DNA of 61,432 nt from NCBI GenBank assembly GCA_017406465.1, contig JAFQYM010000016.1:1-61432 (forward strand), in the 5' to 3' direction. Both the position numbers and the translations under genes were made by a program. Origin of the DNA: Kiritimatiellia bacterium. Lineage in GTDB: Bacteria > Verrucomicrobiota > Kiritimatiellia > RFP12 > UBA1067. Below, piece after piece: positions 16,805 to 32,209 of the stretch. How positions within the stretch are numbered: the stretch's first letter is position 1; the number at the start of each line of letters is the position of its first letter. The notes under the pieces are model-generated. The model saw only the letters and a list, made by a program, of their open reading frames with translations, searched no databases and was not told where the DNA came from.

Positions 16805-18172
16805 TCATTTCGCCCTTCTGATCCTCAGCCAATTCACCGCGCACATGCCGAGCGCGAGGAGCCCCGCGAGAGCGGCGCCAATCCACTTGAGCGTCACCGT
16901 GAGGTGGTAAATTGACCAGCACCAGAGCGCCGAGGCGAAATCGAGCGCCGCGCCGCCCTCGAAACCCTCTGGAACGGCGATGCCGTCGCAGTTCGCCGCG
17001 GCGATCGCCTTGGTGAAAGCGGGCGTCAGGTTGGTGACGAAGAAGAGTCCGGCAATGAGCGCGACGAGGCCGATGACAAACGTCTTCGGCACATTGCCCT
17101 TAGTGATCGGGAGTACGCACGGGAAAAGGTAGAACATCCCCGCGAGCGACGCGAGCGGCAGGAACTTGTTCCCGGGAAGGAAGACGGAAAGAAAGAGAAT
17201 CACGGGGATAAGCAGAATCGAGACGACGAGCGTCGTCGGATGGCCGATCACGAGCGCGGGGCTCATGCCGATGGAAAGCCCCTTGAGCCCCGAGAAGCGC
17301 TTCTCGACAAAACTCCTCGTCTGTTCGCAGATGGGCTTGAGTCCCTCAATGAAGAGCGCCGTAATGCGGGGTATGAGCTCCATCACCGCGCCGACCGTCA
17401 CGCCGAGCTTCAGTATCTGCGGTATCGAATCGACCACGGCCTTCCACGAATCGCACCTGAGCGCGCCGATCCCGCAGCCGATCACAAGGCCGAGGAAAAG
17501 CGGCTCGCCGAGAAGCCCGAACTTCCTCTTCATCCCCTCCGCGTCGATGTCGAGCTTCGAGATGCCGGGAATCCTGTCGAGGACCCAGCAAATCACGACC
17601 GCAAACGGGGTGAAGCTCTGGCAGAACGGCTGCGGAATGGAGATGCCGTCCATGTCCTTGTAGTAGTCCTGGAAGCCCTTCGCCGTGAAGTCGGCCATGC
17701 AAAGCGTGATGACGTAGAGGACGATCGCCGCATAGAACGCCCACGCGAGCGAGCCGGTCGCAAAGAACACCATCGCGCCGAGAAAGGCGAAGTGCCAGTA
17801 GTTCCAGAGGTCGATGTTCACCGTGCGCGTCACGCCCGCGACCAGCATGACGACGTTCACGCCGAGGCAGACGGGGATTATGAACGCGCCGACCGCGCAG
17901 GAGTACGCGACAGCTGCAGCAGCCGGCCAGCCGAGATCGAAGAACGGGAGGTTTAGGTGATAGAGAGCGGTCATCCCCTTCAAGGCAGGGCCGAGGTTCG
18001 AGGTGAGAAGTGCAGTCACGACGCCCAAGCCAACGAAGCCAACGCCGACGAGAAGACCAGACTTAAGCGCTTTCGAGAACTTTATGCCGATGAGAGTTCC
18101 AAGAACTGTGAAGATGACGGGCATCATGACTGCCGCGCCAAGACCGATTACGTAGCCAAAGACCTCTTTCAT
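16805..18172 (-). CDS. GatC-like PTS EIIC permease without EIIA/EIIB partners
   Basis: A 455-aa integral membrane protein with about ten to twelve hydrophobic segments, resembling the galactitol-type EIIC family (MKEVFGYVIGLGAAVMMPV, GIKFSKALKSGLLVGVGFVG, NVDLWNYWHF-like stretch, DIDAEGMKRKFGLLGEPLFLG, SPALVIGHPTTL). No EIIB or cognate EIIA lies beside it, so it may work as a secondary transporter or use remote PTS proteins. It is first in the operon with DUF4861, KduI and GH106, so the cargo is likely a uronide or rhamnose-bearing oligosaccharide product. The start lies 6 nt from TATAAT. Confidence 0.82.
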   Translation of the reverse strand: MKEVFGYVIGLGAAVMMPVIFTVLGTLIGIKFSKALKSGLLVGVGFVGLGVVTALLTSNLGPALKGMTALYHLNLPFFDLGWPAAAAVAYSCAVGAFIIPVCLGVNVVMLVAGVTRTVNIDLWNYWHFAFLGAMVFFATGSLAWAFYAAIVLYVITLCMADFTAKGFQDYYKDMDGISIPQPFCQSFTPFAVVICWVLDRIPGISKLDIDAEGMKRKFGLLGEPLFLGLVIGCGIGALRCDSWKAVVDSIPQILKLGVTVGAVMELIPRITALFIEGLKPICEQTRSFVEKRFSGLKGLSIGMSPALVIGHPTTLVVSILLIPVILFLSVFLPGNKFLPLASLAGMFYLFPCVLPITKGNVPKTFVIGLVALIAGLFFVTNLTPAFTKAIAAANCDGIAVPEGFEGGAALDFASALWCWSIYHLTVTLKWIGAALAGLLALGMCAVNWLRIRRAK

Positions 18173-18178
18173 GGCGTC

Positions 18179-18187
18179 ATTATACCA
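18179..18187 (-). promoter_or_regulatory. Extended -10 promoter TGGTATAAT
   Basis: A perfect TGG-TATAAT reads toward the EIIC gene. Only GACGCC separates it from the ATG, so transcription would start at or beside the start codon. No Shine-Dalgarno site can fit. Confidence 0.8.
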
Positions 18188-18214
18188 TAAATGGCGGAGA
18201 ATTAGACAATCCCC

Positions 18215-18937
18215 CTAAAGTGTTAGCCCCGTCTCAGATACGTGCGCTTCGCCGGCATACACCCTCGTTTCGCCCACGAGAAGCGAGCCGTCTTCCTGCA
18301 CACCGCCGCACAACCCCTTTATCGGAGCGGCGTCGCCGTCAGTCGCAAGGACCGCGACTTCCCGCCCCTTAAGCACGTCGAACGCGGCAAATGCGCCGCG
18401 GAGCGCGGCAAATCCGCCGCGCAGCCAGCGAGAGTGCATGTCGCCCATTTCCGCGACGACGCCATTTAGGACGCCCTCGCGATCAAACGGACTTCCCGCA
18501 GCGAGCCGCAGCGACGTCGCGCGCGCGGCGATCTCGGCAGGAAAATCAGTCTGGTTGACGTTGAGCCCGACGCCCGCGATTACTGCGTCGCCGTTCCTTT
18601 CGCAGAGGATGCCGCATATTTTCTTGCCGCCGACTAGCACGTCGTTCGGCCATTTCACCGCGACTTGAGAAGAATTGCCGAGAAACGCCTCCACGGCGCG
18701 AGCGACGGCAAGCCCTACGACGAGCGGAAGCGTCGCGACTTCCGCAGGCGACGCATCTGCCGCGTCGAGCACGACTGAAAAGGTAAGGTTCTCGCCTCGC
18801 GCGGCGTGCCATTCATGGTCAAGCCGGCCGCGCCCTGCCGTCTGGAACTCTGCGACAAACACGTCGCCCGGACGGCCCGCGCGCGCGTCGGCATTTGTCG
18901 ACGCAGTCGTTTCCTTTCGGTAGAAGCGGAACCCCAT
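18215..18937 (-). CDS. birA: Biotin-[acetyl-CoA-carboxylase] ligase
   Basis: A 240-aa single-domain biotin protein ligase, without the N-terminal HTH of E. coli BirA, so it should be an enzyme only. Signature motifs are TTASTNADA, QTAGRGRLDHEW (biotinyl-AMP binding), KWPNDVLVGGKKICGIL and GVGLNVNQTDFP. It starts 4 bp after the GH36 stop, an unusual tail for a sugar operon. Two copies of a 16-bp hairpin motif (18384-18420) encode GGFAALRGAFAAF inside it. Confidence 0.93.
   Translation of the reverse strand: MGFRFYRKETTASTNADARAGRPGDVFVAEFQTAGRGRLDHEWHAARGENLTFSVVLDAADASPAEVATLPLVVGLAVARAVEAFLGNSSQVAVKWPNDVLVGGKKICGILCERNGDAVIAGVGLNVNQTDFPAEIAARATSLRLAAGSPFDREGVLNGVVAEMGDMHSRWLRGGFAALRGAFAAFDVLKGREVAVLATDGDAAPIKGLCGGVQEDGSLLVGETRVYAGEAHVSETGLTL
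18384..18420. repeat. Pair of GCGGCAAATNYGCCGC motifs
   Basis: Two 16-bp quasi-palindromes (18384-18399, 18405-18420), 21 bp apart, in the birA frame. Further copies are at 26408, 29399, 37161, 48574 and 48802. All have the same orientation and read G-x-(F/L)-A-A on the minus strand. Confidence 0.8.
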
Positions 18938-18941
18938 CGTC

Positions 18942-20650
18942 TCAGAGCTCGATCCAGTCGCCAGACTTGCAGGAGACTTCGGAAATCTTTCCGCCGCGGC
19001 GGATGACGAAGGAATCCTTGCCAGATGCGTTCATGACGAACGTCTTCTTCTCGGGAACGTCCACTATGCGGCCGTCGTCGTAAAGACCGATGACGACTTC
19101 CTTGTCGCTCTCGGCCTCGATGACGGGATACTGGAGCTCGGGATGGCGCGGCGTGAACTTGCCGTTAAGAAGCGTGTCGCGGTGGTCCTGCGAGAACTTG
19201 ATCCACTTCTCGACCATCGCGAGGTGCTCCTTCGGGGCATTGCGGAGCATGACCGAGTACTGCACGACGCCGAACATGGAGTTGATGACGTAGAGCGCCG
19301 CGTGCTCGGGGCTCTCCGCGAAGTTCCACTCGAGCATGTCGGAATGGACTGCGGCGCTGCCGGAAGCGAGACGAAGGTTCGCGATGGCGAAGCGGTTGCG
19401 CCTCAAGTTTCCGGGGCAGTCTCCAACGCGCAGCATGTTGCCGTACTTCCTGATCGCGGGTCCGACATAGCTCTGGCGGAACTCGACGAGGATGTCGGGC
19501 TTGATCGCGGTAAGCGCTTCCTTGACCTCGGTCATGAGACGATCGACGGCGACTGGGAGCGACTTGATGTCGCGCCCGGCGTAGTTCTCCTTGACCGCGG
19601 GATCCTCGCCGGAAAAACGGAAGGCGTCGATGAAGTCAAGCTTGAAGCCGTCGATGTTCCAGTCCTTGAGCGCCTTCACGTACGTGTCCACGAGAAACTT
19701 CCTCACCTCCGGGAAACGCGGGTCGAGAACCGCGGCGCCCATGCCGCGGTCGTTGCCTTTGACATACTTGCCCTTGAACTTCTCGTAGTTGGCGCTCTTG
19801 AGACCAATGAAGGGAACGGAGTACCACATCATGTACTTGATCCCAAGGTCCTGCACCCTCTTCACGTGCGCGGCCATGTCGGGGAAGCGGCGCTTCGAGA
19901 CCTGCCAGTCGCCGCAGAACGCGTAGCCGCGGTTCGTGTCGTCTGTCTGCCAGCCGTCGTCGACGATGAAAGTCTTCATGCCAAGCTTAGCCGCGATCGC
20001 AAGCTCCGATTCGATGTCGGCGGCGAAGACGTCCTGATGGAAATTGTACCAGCTCGAGTAGAGAGGATCGCAGGCGGCCGTGGGGACGCGGCACGGCACG
20101 ATGCCAGCCGTCTTCTCAATCCACGCGACGGATTCGCGCACCGCGTCGGCAAAGCCCTTCGCGCGAGCGTCGAACCTCACACGCGTCTCGTAGTGCGAAA
20201 TCGGGGCCTCGGGCGTCTCGAACCAGCCAATGCCGATCTCGAGGACGCTTCCTTCCTCGCGGATGCCGCCTACGTGGTTGAGGTGGCGCACGCACTCCTC
20301 GGCCGCGACGGAGAAATGGCTCGTGTCGTTTCCGTCGAAGTATACGAAGACCGGCATGCCCTGCGCAACTTCGGTGTGCGAATGCGCGCCCCAGTTCGGG
20401 CGCATGCCGCAGTCGCCCGTGTTGACGTTCCAGGAATAGTCCATGCCGACCTGGGGAACTTTCGCCGACAGCCGCGTCTTCGGCGGGACCTTCGCCTCCG
20501 CGCAGTCAAGCGTGATCTTCGCGATCTCCGCGCCGTCAGGCGCTACTTCGCGCACAAACTCAAGCTTCCAGCCGTCACGCTCCTCGCAGTCGACCTTGAC
20601 CTCTCCAAACGAAAACGCCGCGGCGGCGACGGCCGCGAAAACACCAACCA

Positions 20651-20654
<4 letters not shown>
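18942..20654 (-). CDS. Alpha-galactosidase, GH36/melibiase family
   Basis: A 570-aa protein. The start at ATG 20654 is preceded by AAAGGAG at 8 nt and overlaps the GH106 stop (ATGA); a longer reading would run into that gene. A short signal peptide (MMVGVFAAVAAAAFSFG) suggests export. An N-terminal beta-sandwich is followed by a TIM barrel with FIVDDGWQ, nucleophile Asp near 339 in GFKLDFID, and acid/base Asp near 411 in RVGDCPGN. The family removes terminal alpha-galactose from galactomannan, raffinose-type sugars or glycans. It shares an operon with GH2 and GH106. Confidence 0.9.
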
Positions 20655-27706
<7,052 letters not shown>

Positions 27707-27752
27707 TTTTTCCCCTTGTTTTTCATTGTTCATGCAAAGTGAATGTCTATGT

Positions 27753-27761
27753 ATTATACCA
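27753..27761 (-). promoter_or_regulatory. Extended -10 promoter TGGTATAAT for GH operon
   Basis: TGG-TATAAT lies just after the panC stop and reads toward the serine hydrolase at 27706. Here the leader is about 40 nt and carries a Shine-Dalgarno site, unlike the leaderless units. Confidence 0.75.
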
Positions 27762-27763
27762 TA

Positions 27764-28585
27764 TCATAGGACACGGTTGTCGATGAGCCGCGTCTTGCCG
27801 CAGTAGGCGGCGACAAGAATGCAGCAGCCCTTCTTCGGCGTCTTGCGCGGCTCAAGCGTCTCGGCGTCCACGCACTCCACGTAGTCAACCACGAGACCGG
27901 CCTTTTCAAGCGACTTCCTAAGCGCCGCAAGAGTCTTGGCGCCGCCCTTGGAGCCAAACGCCATAAGATTGCGCGAGATGGCGACCGCCCTCTCCCTCTC
28001 CTCCGGCGAAAGGTACGTATTGCGAGACGAGCGGGCGAGGCCGCTTTCCTCGCGCACTATCGGCGCGACGACGATCTTGAGGTCGAAGTTGAGGTCGCGC
28101 ACCATGCGCTTGATCACCTGCGCCTGCTGGTAGTCCTTCTGCCCGAAGACGGCGAAATCGGGATGCGCGAGGTTGAAGAGCTTCGCGACGACCGTGCAGA
28201 CGCCGCGGAAATGCCCGGGGCGACGCGCGCCGCAAAGCCCCTTCGAGAGATCCTCCTCGTTCACGTAGACGCTGTGCCTGTCGAGGTACATGTTTGCTGG
28301 CGTCGGGAAGAAGACAGCGGTCGCGCCCGCTTCGCGGCACTTGGCGAGATCCGCCTTCTCGTCACGCGGATACTTCTCGTAGTCCTCGTTAGGCCCGAAC
28401 TGGACCGGATTCACGAAAACGCTCACGACAATTTCATCGGCACCGCGTCTCTTCGCCTCGCGTATGAGCGAAAGATGCCCGTCATGGAGATAGCCCATCG
28501 TCGGGACAAGCGCGATCTTGGCGCCTGCAAGCTTGCGCGCGCGGCACCACTTCTGGAGTTTCTGGGGTTCCTGAAAGATTTTCAT
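27764..28585 (-). CDS. panC: Pantothenate synthetase
   Basis: A 273-aa enzyme joining pantoate and beta-alanine with ATP in coenzyme A synthesis; cytoplasmic. Signatures: VPTMGYLHDGHLSLI (HxGH nucleotidyl-transferase site), VSVFVNPVQFGPNEDYEKYPRD, FGQKDYQQAQVIKRMVRDL and SSRNTYLSPEER. Length is normal. The start at 28585 has no Shine-Dalgarno site and directly abuts repeat DNA. No panB or panD lies nearby. Confidence 0.95.
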   Translation of the reverse strand: MKIFQEPQKLQKWCRARKLAGAKIALVPTMGYLHDGHLSLIREAKRRGADEIVVSVFVNPVQFGPNEDYEKYPRDEKADLAKCREAGATAVFFPTPANMYLDRHSVYVNEEDLSKGLCGARRPGHFRGVCTVVAKLFNLAHPDFAVFGQKDYQQAQVIKRMVRDLNFDLKIVVAPIVREESGLARSSRNTYLSPEERERAVAISRNLMAFGSKGGAKTLAALRKSLEKAGLVVDYVECVDAETLEPRKTPKKGCCILVAAYCGKTRLIDNRVL

Positions 28586-28758
28586 AGTAGGAGTTGGAGT
28601 TCAGAGTTGGAGTTGGAGAGCGGAATTGATATCTTTTTTAGCAGAATTTTTAACGCAGAGGCGCAGAGGCGCAGAGGGAATTGGAGAGTGGTGAGAAGAT
28701 TTAGGGGTTAGGGGTCAGGAGTTCCGCCTTCGCCAAGGCTACGGCGGACAAGCAGGGG
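28586..28758. repeat. Composite of short dispersed repeats between panC and dprA
   Basis: Almost all of the gap is repetitive: GGAGTTGGAGTT-type units (28587-28618), the ACGCAGAGGCGCAGAG element (28649-28679), GGAGAGTGGTGAG, then GGGGTTAGGGG (28711-28769) interrupted by CCGCCTTCGCCAAGGCTACGG, itself a CCGCCTTCGCC-type quasi-palindrome. The dprA stop codon TAA comes from the TTAGGGG unit. No gene is visible. Confidence 0.7.
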
Positions 28759-29847
28759 TTAGGGGGCGCGAGGGAGAGCGACGCGGTTGCCTGGGAAAAA
28801 CCGAACGCGACCCTTGAGACGCAAAGCCATGCAGAGCGCGTTTACCTTTTCGACTGGCAGGCCCGTTCGCCGGACGAGGATGTCCATGTGAACGCCCTCG
28901 GCGTCCACCTCGCGCATAATCATCGCCTCCTCTACAGAATACTTGGGCGCAGGCGCAGGAGAAGCAGGCGACGCCTTGACCTTCGCCTTCGATGGCTTGC
29001 GCTTTTCGGCGGGGACAAGCGGGGACAGTTCTTCCTCGACATCTGCGGCAGAGCGGACAAGACGTGCGCCATCGCGGATGAGCGCAAGGCACCCCGCGCT
29101 CGAGCGGCTGTCTACGCGTCCTGGAACTGCCATCACGACGCGCCCCATGTCGGCGGCGCATGAAGTAGTGATAAGCGTGCCGCTCTTGAACGGCGCCTCT
29201 ATCGCGACGACGCCTTTCGCGAGAGCCGCGACGGTGTGGTTGCGTTGCGGGAACGTCTGCGTGTCTGGATAGCGACCGAAAGGAAACTCGCTCACAACCG
29301 CGCCGCCGTTCGCCACGATGTCGCGGGCGAGCGAGCGGTTCTCCTCGGGATAGAATTCGTCGAGCCCCGAGCCAATGACGCCGACCGTCTTCCCCTCCGC
29401 GGCAAGTGCGCCGCGGTGTGCCTCGGCGTCGACGCCGAGCGCAAGGCCAGAGACTATAGTCCAACCGTTCTCGGCAAGCCCCCGTGCGATCTTAAACGAC
29501 TGGTCGAGCCCGTAGGCGGTCGCGCGGCGAGTGCCGACGATCGCGACAGACGGAGACGACAGGATGGAGGCATCGCCCTTGACGTAGAGAGCAAGGGGGT
29601 GCGACGGCTGCTCGAGAAGACAAGGCGGATAGCAAGGGTCCGCAGGCGTCACGATCTCGATCCCGTAGCGCTTTGCAAGCGCGAACTCGCGCTTCCAGTC
29701 AATGTCATCGCCCGAACGCGAGACCTTTTGCGGATACGCCTCCCACGCGGCAACGACGGAACCTGCAGATTCGACAAGTCCCGCGAGCGTGACGGATCCT
29801 ACCCTGTCCGTCAGGTTGAAGGCTACATACGCCTCACGTTCATCCAT
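28759..29847 (-). CDS. dprA: DNA processing protein DprA
   Basis: A 362-aa DNA-binding protein that loads RecA on incoming single strands during natural transformation. The start MDEREAYVAF at 29847 is preferred because AAGGGG sits five bases upstream. Rossmann motifs VGTRRATAYG, SGLALGVDAEAHRGAL, GSGLDEFYPEENRSLA, SEFPFG and FPQRNHTVAALA are all present, followed by a winged-helix C-terminus (IMREVDAEGVHMDILVRRTGL). The stop codon derives from repeat DNA. Transformation is one route by which the many repeats could spread; that link is inference. Confidence 0.94.
   Translation of the reverse strand: MDEREAYVAFNLTDRVGSVTLAGLVESAGSVVAAWEAYPQKVSRSGDDIDWKREFALAKRYGIEIVTPADPCYPPCLLEQPSHPLALYVKGDASILSSPSVAIVGTRRATAYGLDQSFKIARGLAENGWTIVSGLALGVDAEAHRGALAAEGKTVGVIGSGLDEFYPEENRSLARDIVANGGAVVSEFPFGRYPDTQTFPQRNHTVAALAKGVVAIEAPFKSGTLITTSCAADMGRVVMAVPGRVDSRSSAGCLALIRDGARLVRSAADVEEELSPLVPAEKRKPSKAKVKASPASPAPAPKYSVEEAMIMREVDAEGVHMDILVRRTGLPVEKVNALCMALRLKGRVRFFPGNRVALPRAP
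29399..29414. repeat. GCGGCAAGTGCGCCGC motif in dprA
   Basis: Variant of the 16-bp family with G at position 8; encodes GALAA on the minus strand, in the same frame as the other copies. Confidence 0.7.
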
Positions 29848-29877
29848 TTTGTCCCCTTGATTCGTCATCCCACGATA

Positions 29878-29886
29878 TGATATACT
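29878..29886 (+). promoter_or_regulatory. Extended -10 TGATATACT for tRNA-Glu
   Basis: TG-A-TATACT ends 11 nt before the mature tRNA 5' end, which is the expected distance for a tRNA promoter. It supports TGnTATAAT as the general house-keeping promoter of this genome. Confidence 0.65.
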
Positions 29887-29897
29887 ATGCGCGTTTT

Positions 29898-29972
29898 GGC
29901 CCCATCGTCTATCGGCTAGGACACGAGCTTTTCATGCTTGGTAGAGGAGTTCGACTCTCCTTGGGGCTGCCA
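29898..29972 (+). tRNA. tRNA-Glu (UUC)
   Basis: A 75-nt cloverleaf. The acceptor stem GGCCCCA pairs with TGGGGCT (last pair G-U), discriminator G, and CCA is encoded. The anticodon stem CGAGC/GCTTG closes the loop TTTTCAT, giving anticodon TTC. The T arm AGAGG-AGTTCGA-CTCTC-type structure with TTCGA is intact. It stands alone between dprA and the TPR gene, on the opposite strand to both. Confidence 0.93.
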
Positions 29973-29988
29973 GATTCAAGTCTAGGGT

Positions 29989-31371
29989 TCACTTCCCGCT
30001 TTTAAGCCTCTGGCTGACCGCGAGCATCCGCTCGCCGAGATCCTCGAAGCCGACGTCCGCAGCGTACACGTCCTTGTAGTACTGGTACGCCCGCTCAAGG
30101 TCGCCCGCGTCCTCGGCGCAGCGGCCAAGCTGGTAGACGATCTTCTTCTTCAGGTCGTCCATCGTCGGAATCGCGTCGCGCGCCGTCTCAAGCTGCATGA
30201 CGGCCATGTCCGTCTGCCCCTTGTGGAGAAAGCACATCGCGAGATAGTAAAGCGCCCACAGACGGTCCTTGGGGCTCTTCTGCGCGAGCTGGAGGTGCTC
30301 AAGCGCCTCGTCGTAGTACTCGTAGGTGTAGTACTGAAGCCCGAGCTCGTAGCGGAGATGGAGGTCGTTCGGGTACCTCTCGACGCGCTGCGCGAGATCG
30401 TCGAACACGAACTGGTTCTTCTGGTTCTCCATCTCGATTGCATTCGCCTCGTCGCCTGCGGCGCGGTACGCCTCGATCTGCTGGTCGTAGTAGCTGACAT
30501 ACGTCTGCGAAAGCATGCGGTCTAGCTCGGGGTCCATGGAGCCGGACATCTCGATCGCGTCCGTCAGGCACTGTATCGCGTCCTCGAAACGCTTGTTCTG
30601 GACGTAGAGACGCGCAAGGGCGCGGCGGAAGTTCATGTTCTTCGGCTCGCGTTCGATCTGGGCAATCTTCTCGCGGATGAGCGCCTCGGCGTCGTCTCCC
30701 GTGATGACCGCCTTGTTCGCCTGGTCGAGCTTCTTCGCCTGCTCCTTGTTCGCGATAAGCGCCTGGAAGCCGCCCTTCTTGCCGGCGGTCTGCTCCCAAC
30801 CAGCATTCATCGTGGCCTGCGCCTCGGTGTTCTTGAGAAGCTGGAGGACGCGCTGGTCGCCGGGCCTGAGCTCGGAAAGCTTCTGGTAGGCGTCGCGCGC
30901 CTTGTCGTAGCGCTTGGCCATCGTGTAGTACGTCGCGACTCGCTCAAGAAGCGCGGGATCGCGGTTCGAGCACTCGTAGGCGGCCTCGACGGTAATCGCC
31001 GCATGGTCCGCCTTGCCGGCCGCCTCGGCCGCCTTGACCGCCGCCTCGATGTTGTCGGGGTCGAGCGGATTCTGCGAGAGAAGCTTTTCGGCCTCGGCCA
31101 TCGCCTCTGCGCCCTGGCCCTTCTTGACAAGACCCATGATCTTCATCTGGGCCATCTTGTAGCCGAGCTTTGCGCCAAAGCCGACCTTGCCGTTCTTGCG
31201 GAAATTAGCAATCTGCGCCGCGCGGAGAAGTCGCCTCGTCTCCAAGACGTCGGGAGCGGCCGAAACGGCCTCCATCAGCATGTCGACCGCAAGCTCGTAG
31301 CGCCCCGTCTCAAGGGCCTGTCGACCGCGATTAGTGAAATTCTGCGCCTTCTGTGCAAGGTCTACCGCCAT
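29989..31371 (-). CDS. TPR-repeat protein
   Basis: A 460-aa soluble helical protein made of tetratricopeptide-like repeats (for example AQNFTNRGRQALETGRYELAV, ALARLYVQNKRFEDAIQCL, DRLWALYYLAMCFLHKGQTD). No signal peptide is visible. The start ATG 31371 has GGAGG seven bases upstream and overlaps the stop of the RAM gene by one base; a GTG at 31374 is an alternative. As the last gene after BamD-like, LptE and RAM genes it may be a scaffold for envelope assembly; its real partners are unknown. Confidence 0.8.
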   Translation of the reverse strand: MAVDLAQKAQNFTNRGRQALETGRYELAVDMLMEAVSAAPDVLETRRLLRAAQIANFRKNGKVGFGAKLGYKMAQMKIMGLVKKGQGAEAMAEAEKLLSQNPLDPDNIEAAVKAAEAAGKADHAAITVEAAYECSNRDPALLERVATYYTMAKRYDKARDAYQKLSELRPGDQRVLQLLKNTEAQATMNAGWEQTAGKKGGFQALIANKEQAKKLDQANKAVITGDDAEALIREKIAQIEREPKNMNFRRALARLYVQNKRFEDAIQCLTDAIEMSGSMDPELDRMLSQTYVSYYDQQIEAYRAAGDEANAIEMENQKNQFVFDDLAQRVERYPNDLHLRYELGLQYYTYEYYDEALEHLQLAQKSPKDRLWALYYLAMCFLHKGQTDMAVMQLETARDAIPTMDDLKKKIVYQLGRCAEDAGDLERAYQYYKDVYAADVGFEDLGERMLAVSQRLKSGK

Positions 31372-31679
31372 CACGAAACCTCCAGCCTGTTGTCGCCCGG
31401 GTTGTCGAAGACGCCGCCCGCCTTGTACGTCTCGAGCATGAAATGCGTCGCAGTGGAGAGAACTCCGTCAATCGTTGAAAGATCGGCTGCGACGAACTGC
31501 GCCACGTCCTGAAGGCTGTCGCCCTTGACGAACACGAGAAGATCGTAGCCACCCGACATCAGAAAGCACGCCTCGACCTGCTCGAACTTGGCAACGCGCT
31601 CGGCGATCTTCCCGAAGCCGCAGTCCCTCTGCGGCGTGATCCTGAGCTCGATTACGGCACGGACTCCATCTTTCTTCAT
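31371..31679 (-). CDS. Stand-alone RAM (AsnC/Lrp ligand-binding) domain protein
   Basis: A 102-aa protein with the AsnC_trans_reg fold (AVIELRITPQRDCGFGKIAE, VEACFLMSGGYDLLVFVKGD, DGVLSTATHFMLETYK) and no HTH. The start MKKDGVRAVI at 31679 has AGGAGG seven bases upstream and overlaps the LptE stop (ATGA). Lrp-type RAM domains bind amino acids and form rings. Alone, it may sense an effector or modulate an Lrp-like regulator. Its coupling to envelope genes is unusual. Confidence 0.85.
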   Translation of the reverse strand: MKKDGVRAVIELRITPQRDCGFGKIAERVAKFEQVEACFLMSGGYDLLVFVKGDSLQDVAQFVAADLSTIDGVLSTATHFMLETYKAGGVFDNPGDNRLEVS

Positions 31680-32209
31680 TTTACCGCCTCCTTTGCTTTC
31701 GCGCCATCCCAACGGCACGACGTCACGTCATCGACAATCTGTCTCGCAAGATCCTCAGCCGCGCGCCCAGACGCGTCGCGCCGTGCGGTAGCGATGTCGG
31801 TGTCGGAAAAGCAAGTCGTCTCCGCGACATAACGACGGTTGTTGACGATCACCTTGCCGTTGCGCCTGTCGACGAACGAAACATCTGCGGATACGACGAG
31901 CCGCTGCTCGTACGCGCGCATCGACATTTCACGCTTGAAGTAGATGCGCCCAACCGAAGCCGACTTGATGACGCCCTGGACTTCAATGGCGGCATCGTCG
32001 GCCGAGGCGATCTTGAACGTGCCCTCGCGCTGGAACTCTCGCAGCACCTGGCGCGTCGCCACGGCGCCAAGCTCGACCAAGTCGGACTCGTTGCGGAAAG
32101 TCGGGACGGTGACCGTGCGCATGTCAGAGGGAACGGGCGACGTCCATCTGTAGCCGGCGCAGCCCGCCAGCGCAAACACCGCTAGGGCTATCGGTAAAAT
32201 CTTCTTCAT
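31676..32209 (-). CDS. lptE: LPS-assembly lipoprotein LptE-like
   Basis: A 177-aa lipoprotein (MKKILPIALAVFALAGC, Cys17) followed by YRWTSPVPSDMRTVTVPTFRN, the typical LptE opening, and ends with conserved ARRDASGRAAEDLARQIVD. LptE plugs LptD in the outer membrane and delivers lipopolysaccharide to the surface, which points to a Gram-negative envelope. It overlaps the BamD-like gene by 4 nt. LptD is not in the window. Confidence 0.85.
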   Translation of the reverse strand: MKKILPIALAVFALAGCAGYRWTSPVPSDMRTVTVPTFRNESDLVELGAVATRQVLREFQREGTFKIASADDAAIEVQGVIKSASVGRIYFKREMSMRAYEQRLVVSADVSFVDRRNGKVIVNNRRYVAETTCFSDTDIATARRDASGRAAEDLARQIVDDVTSCRWDGAKAKEAVK

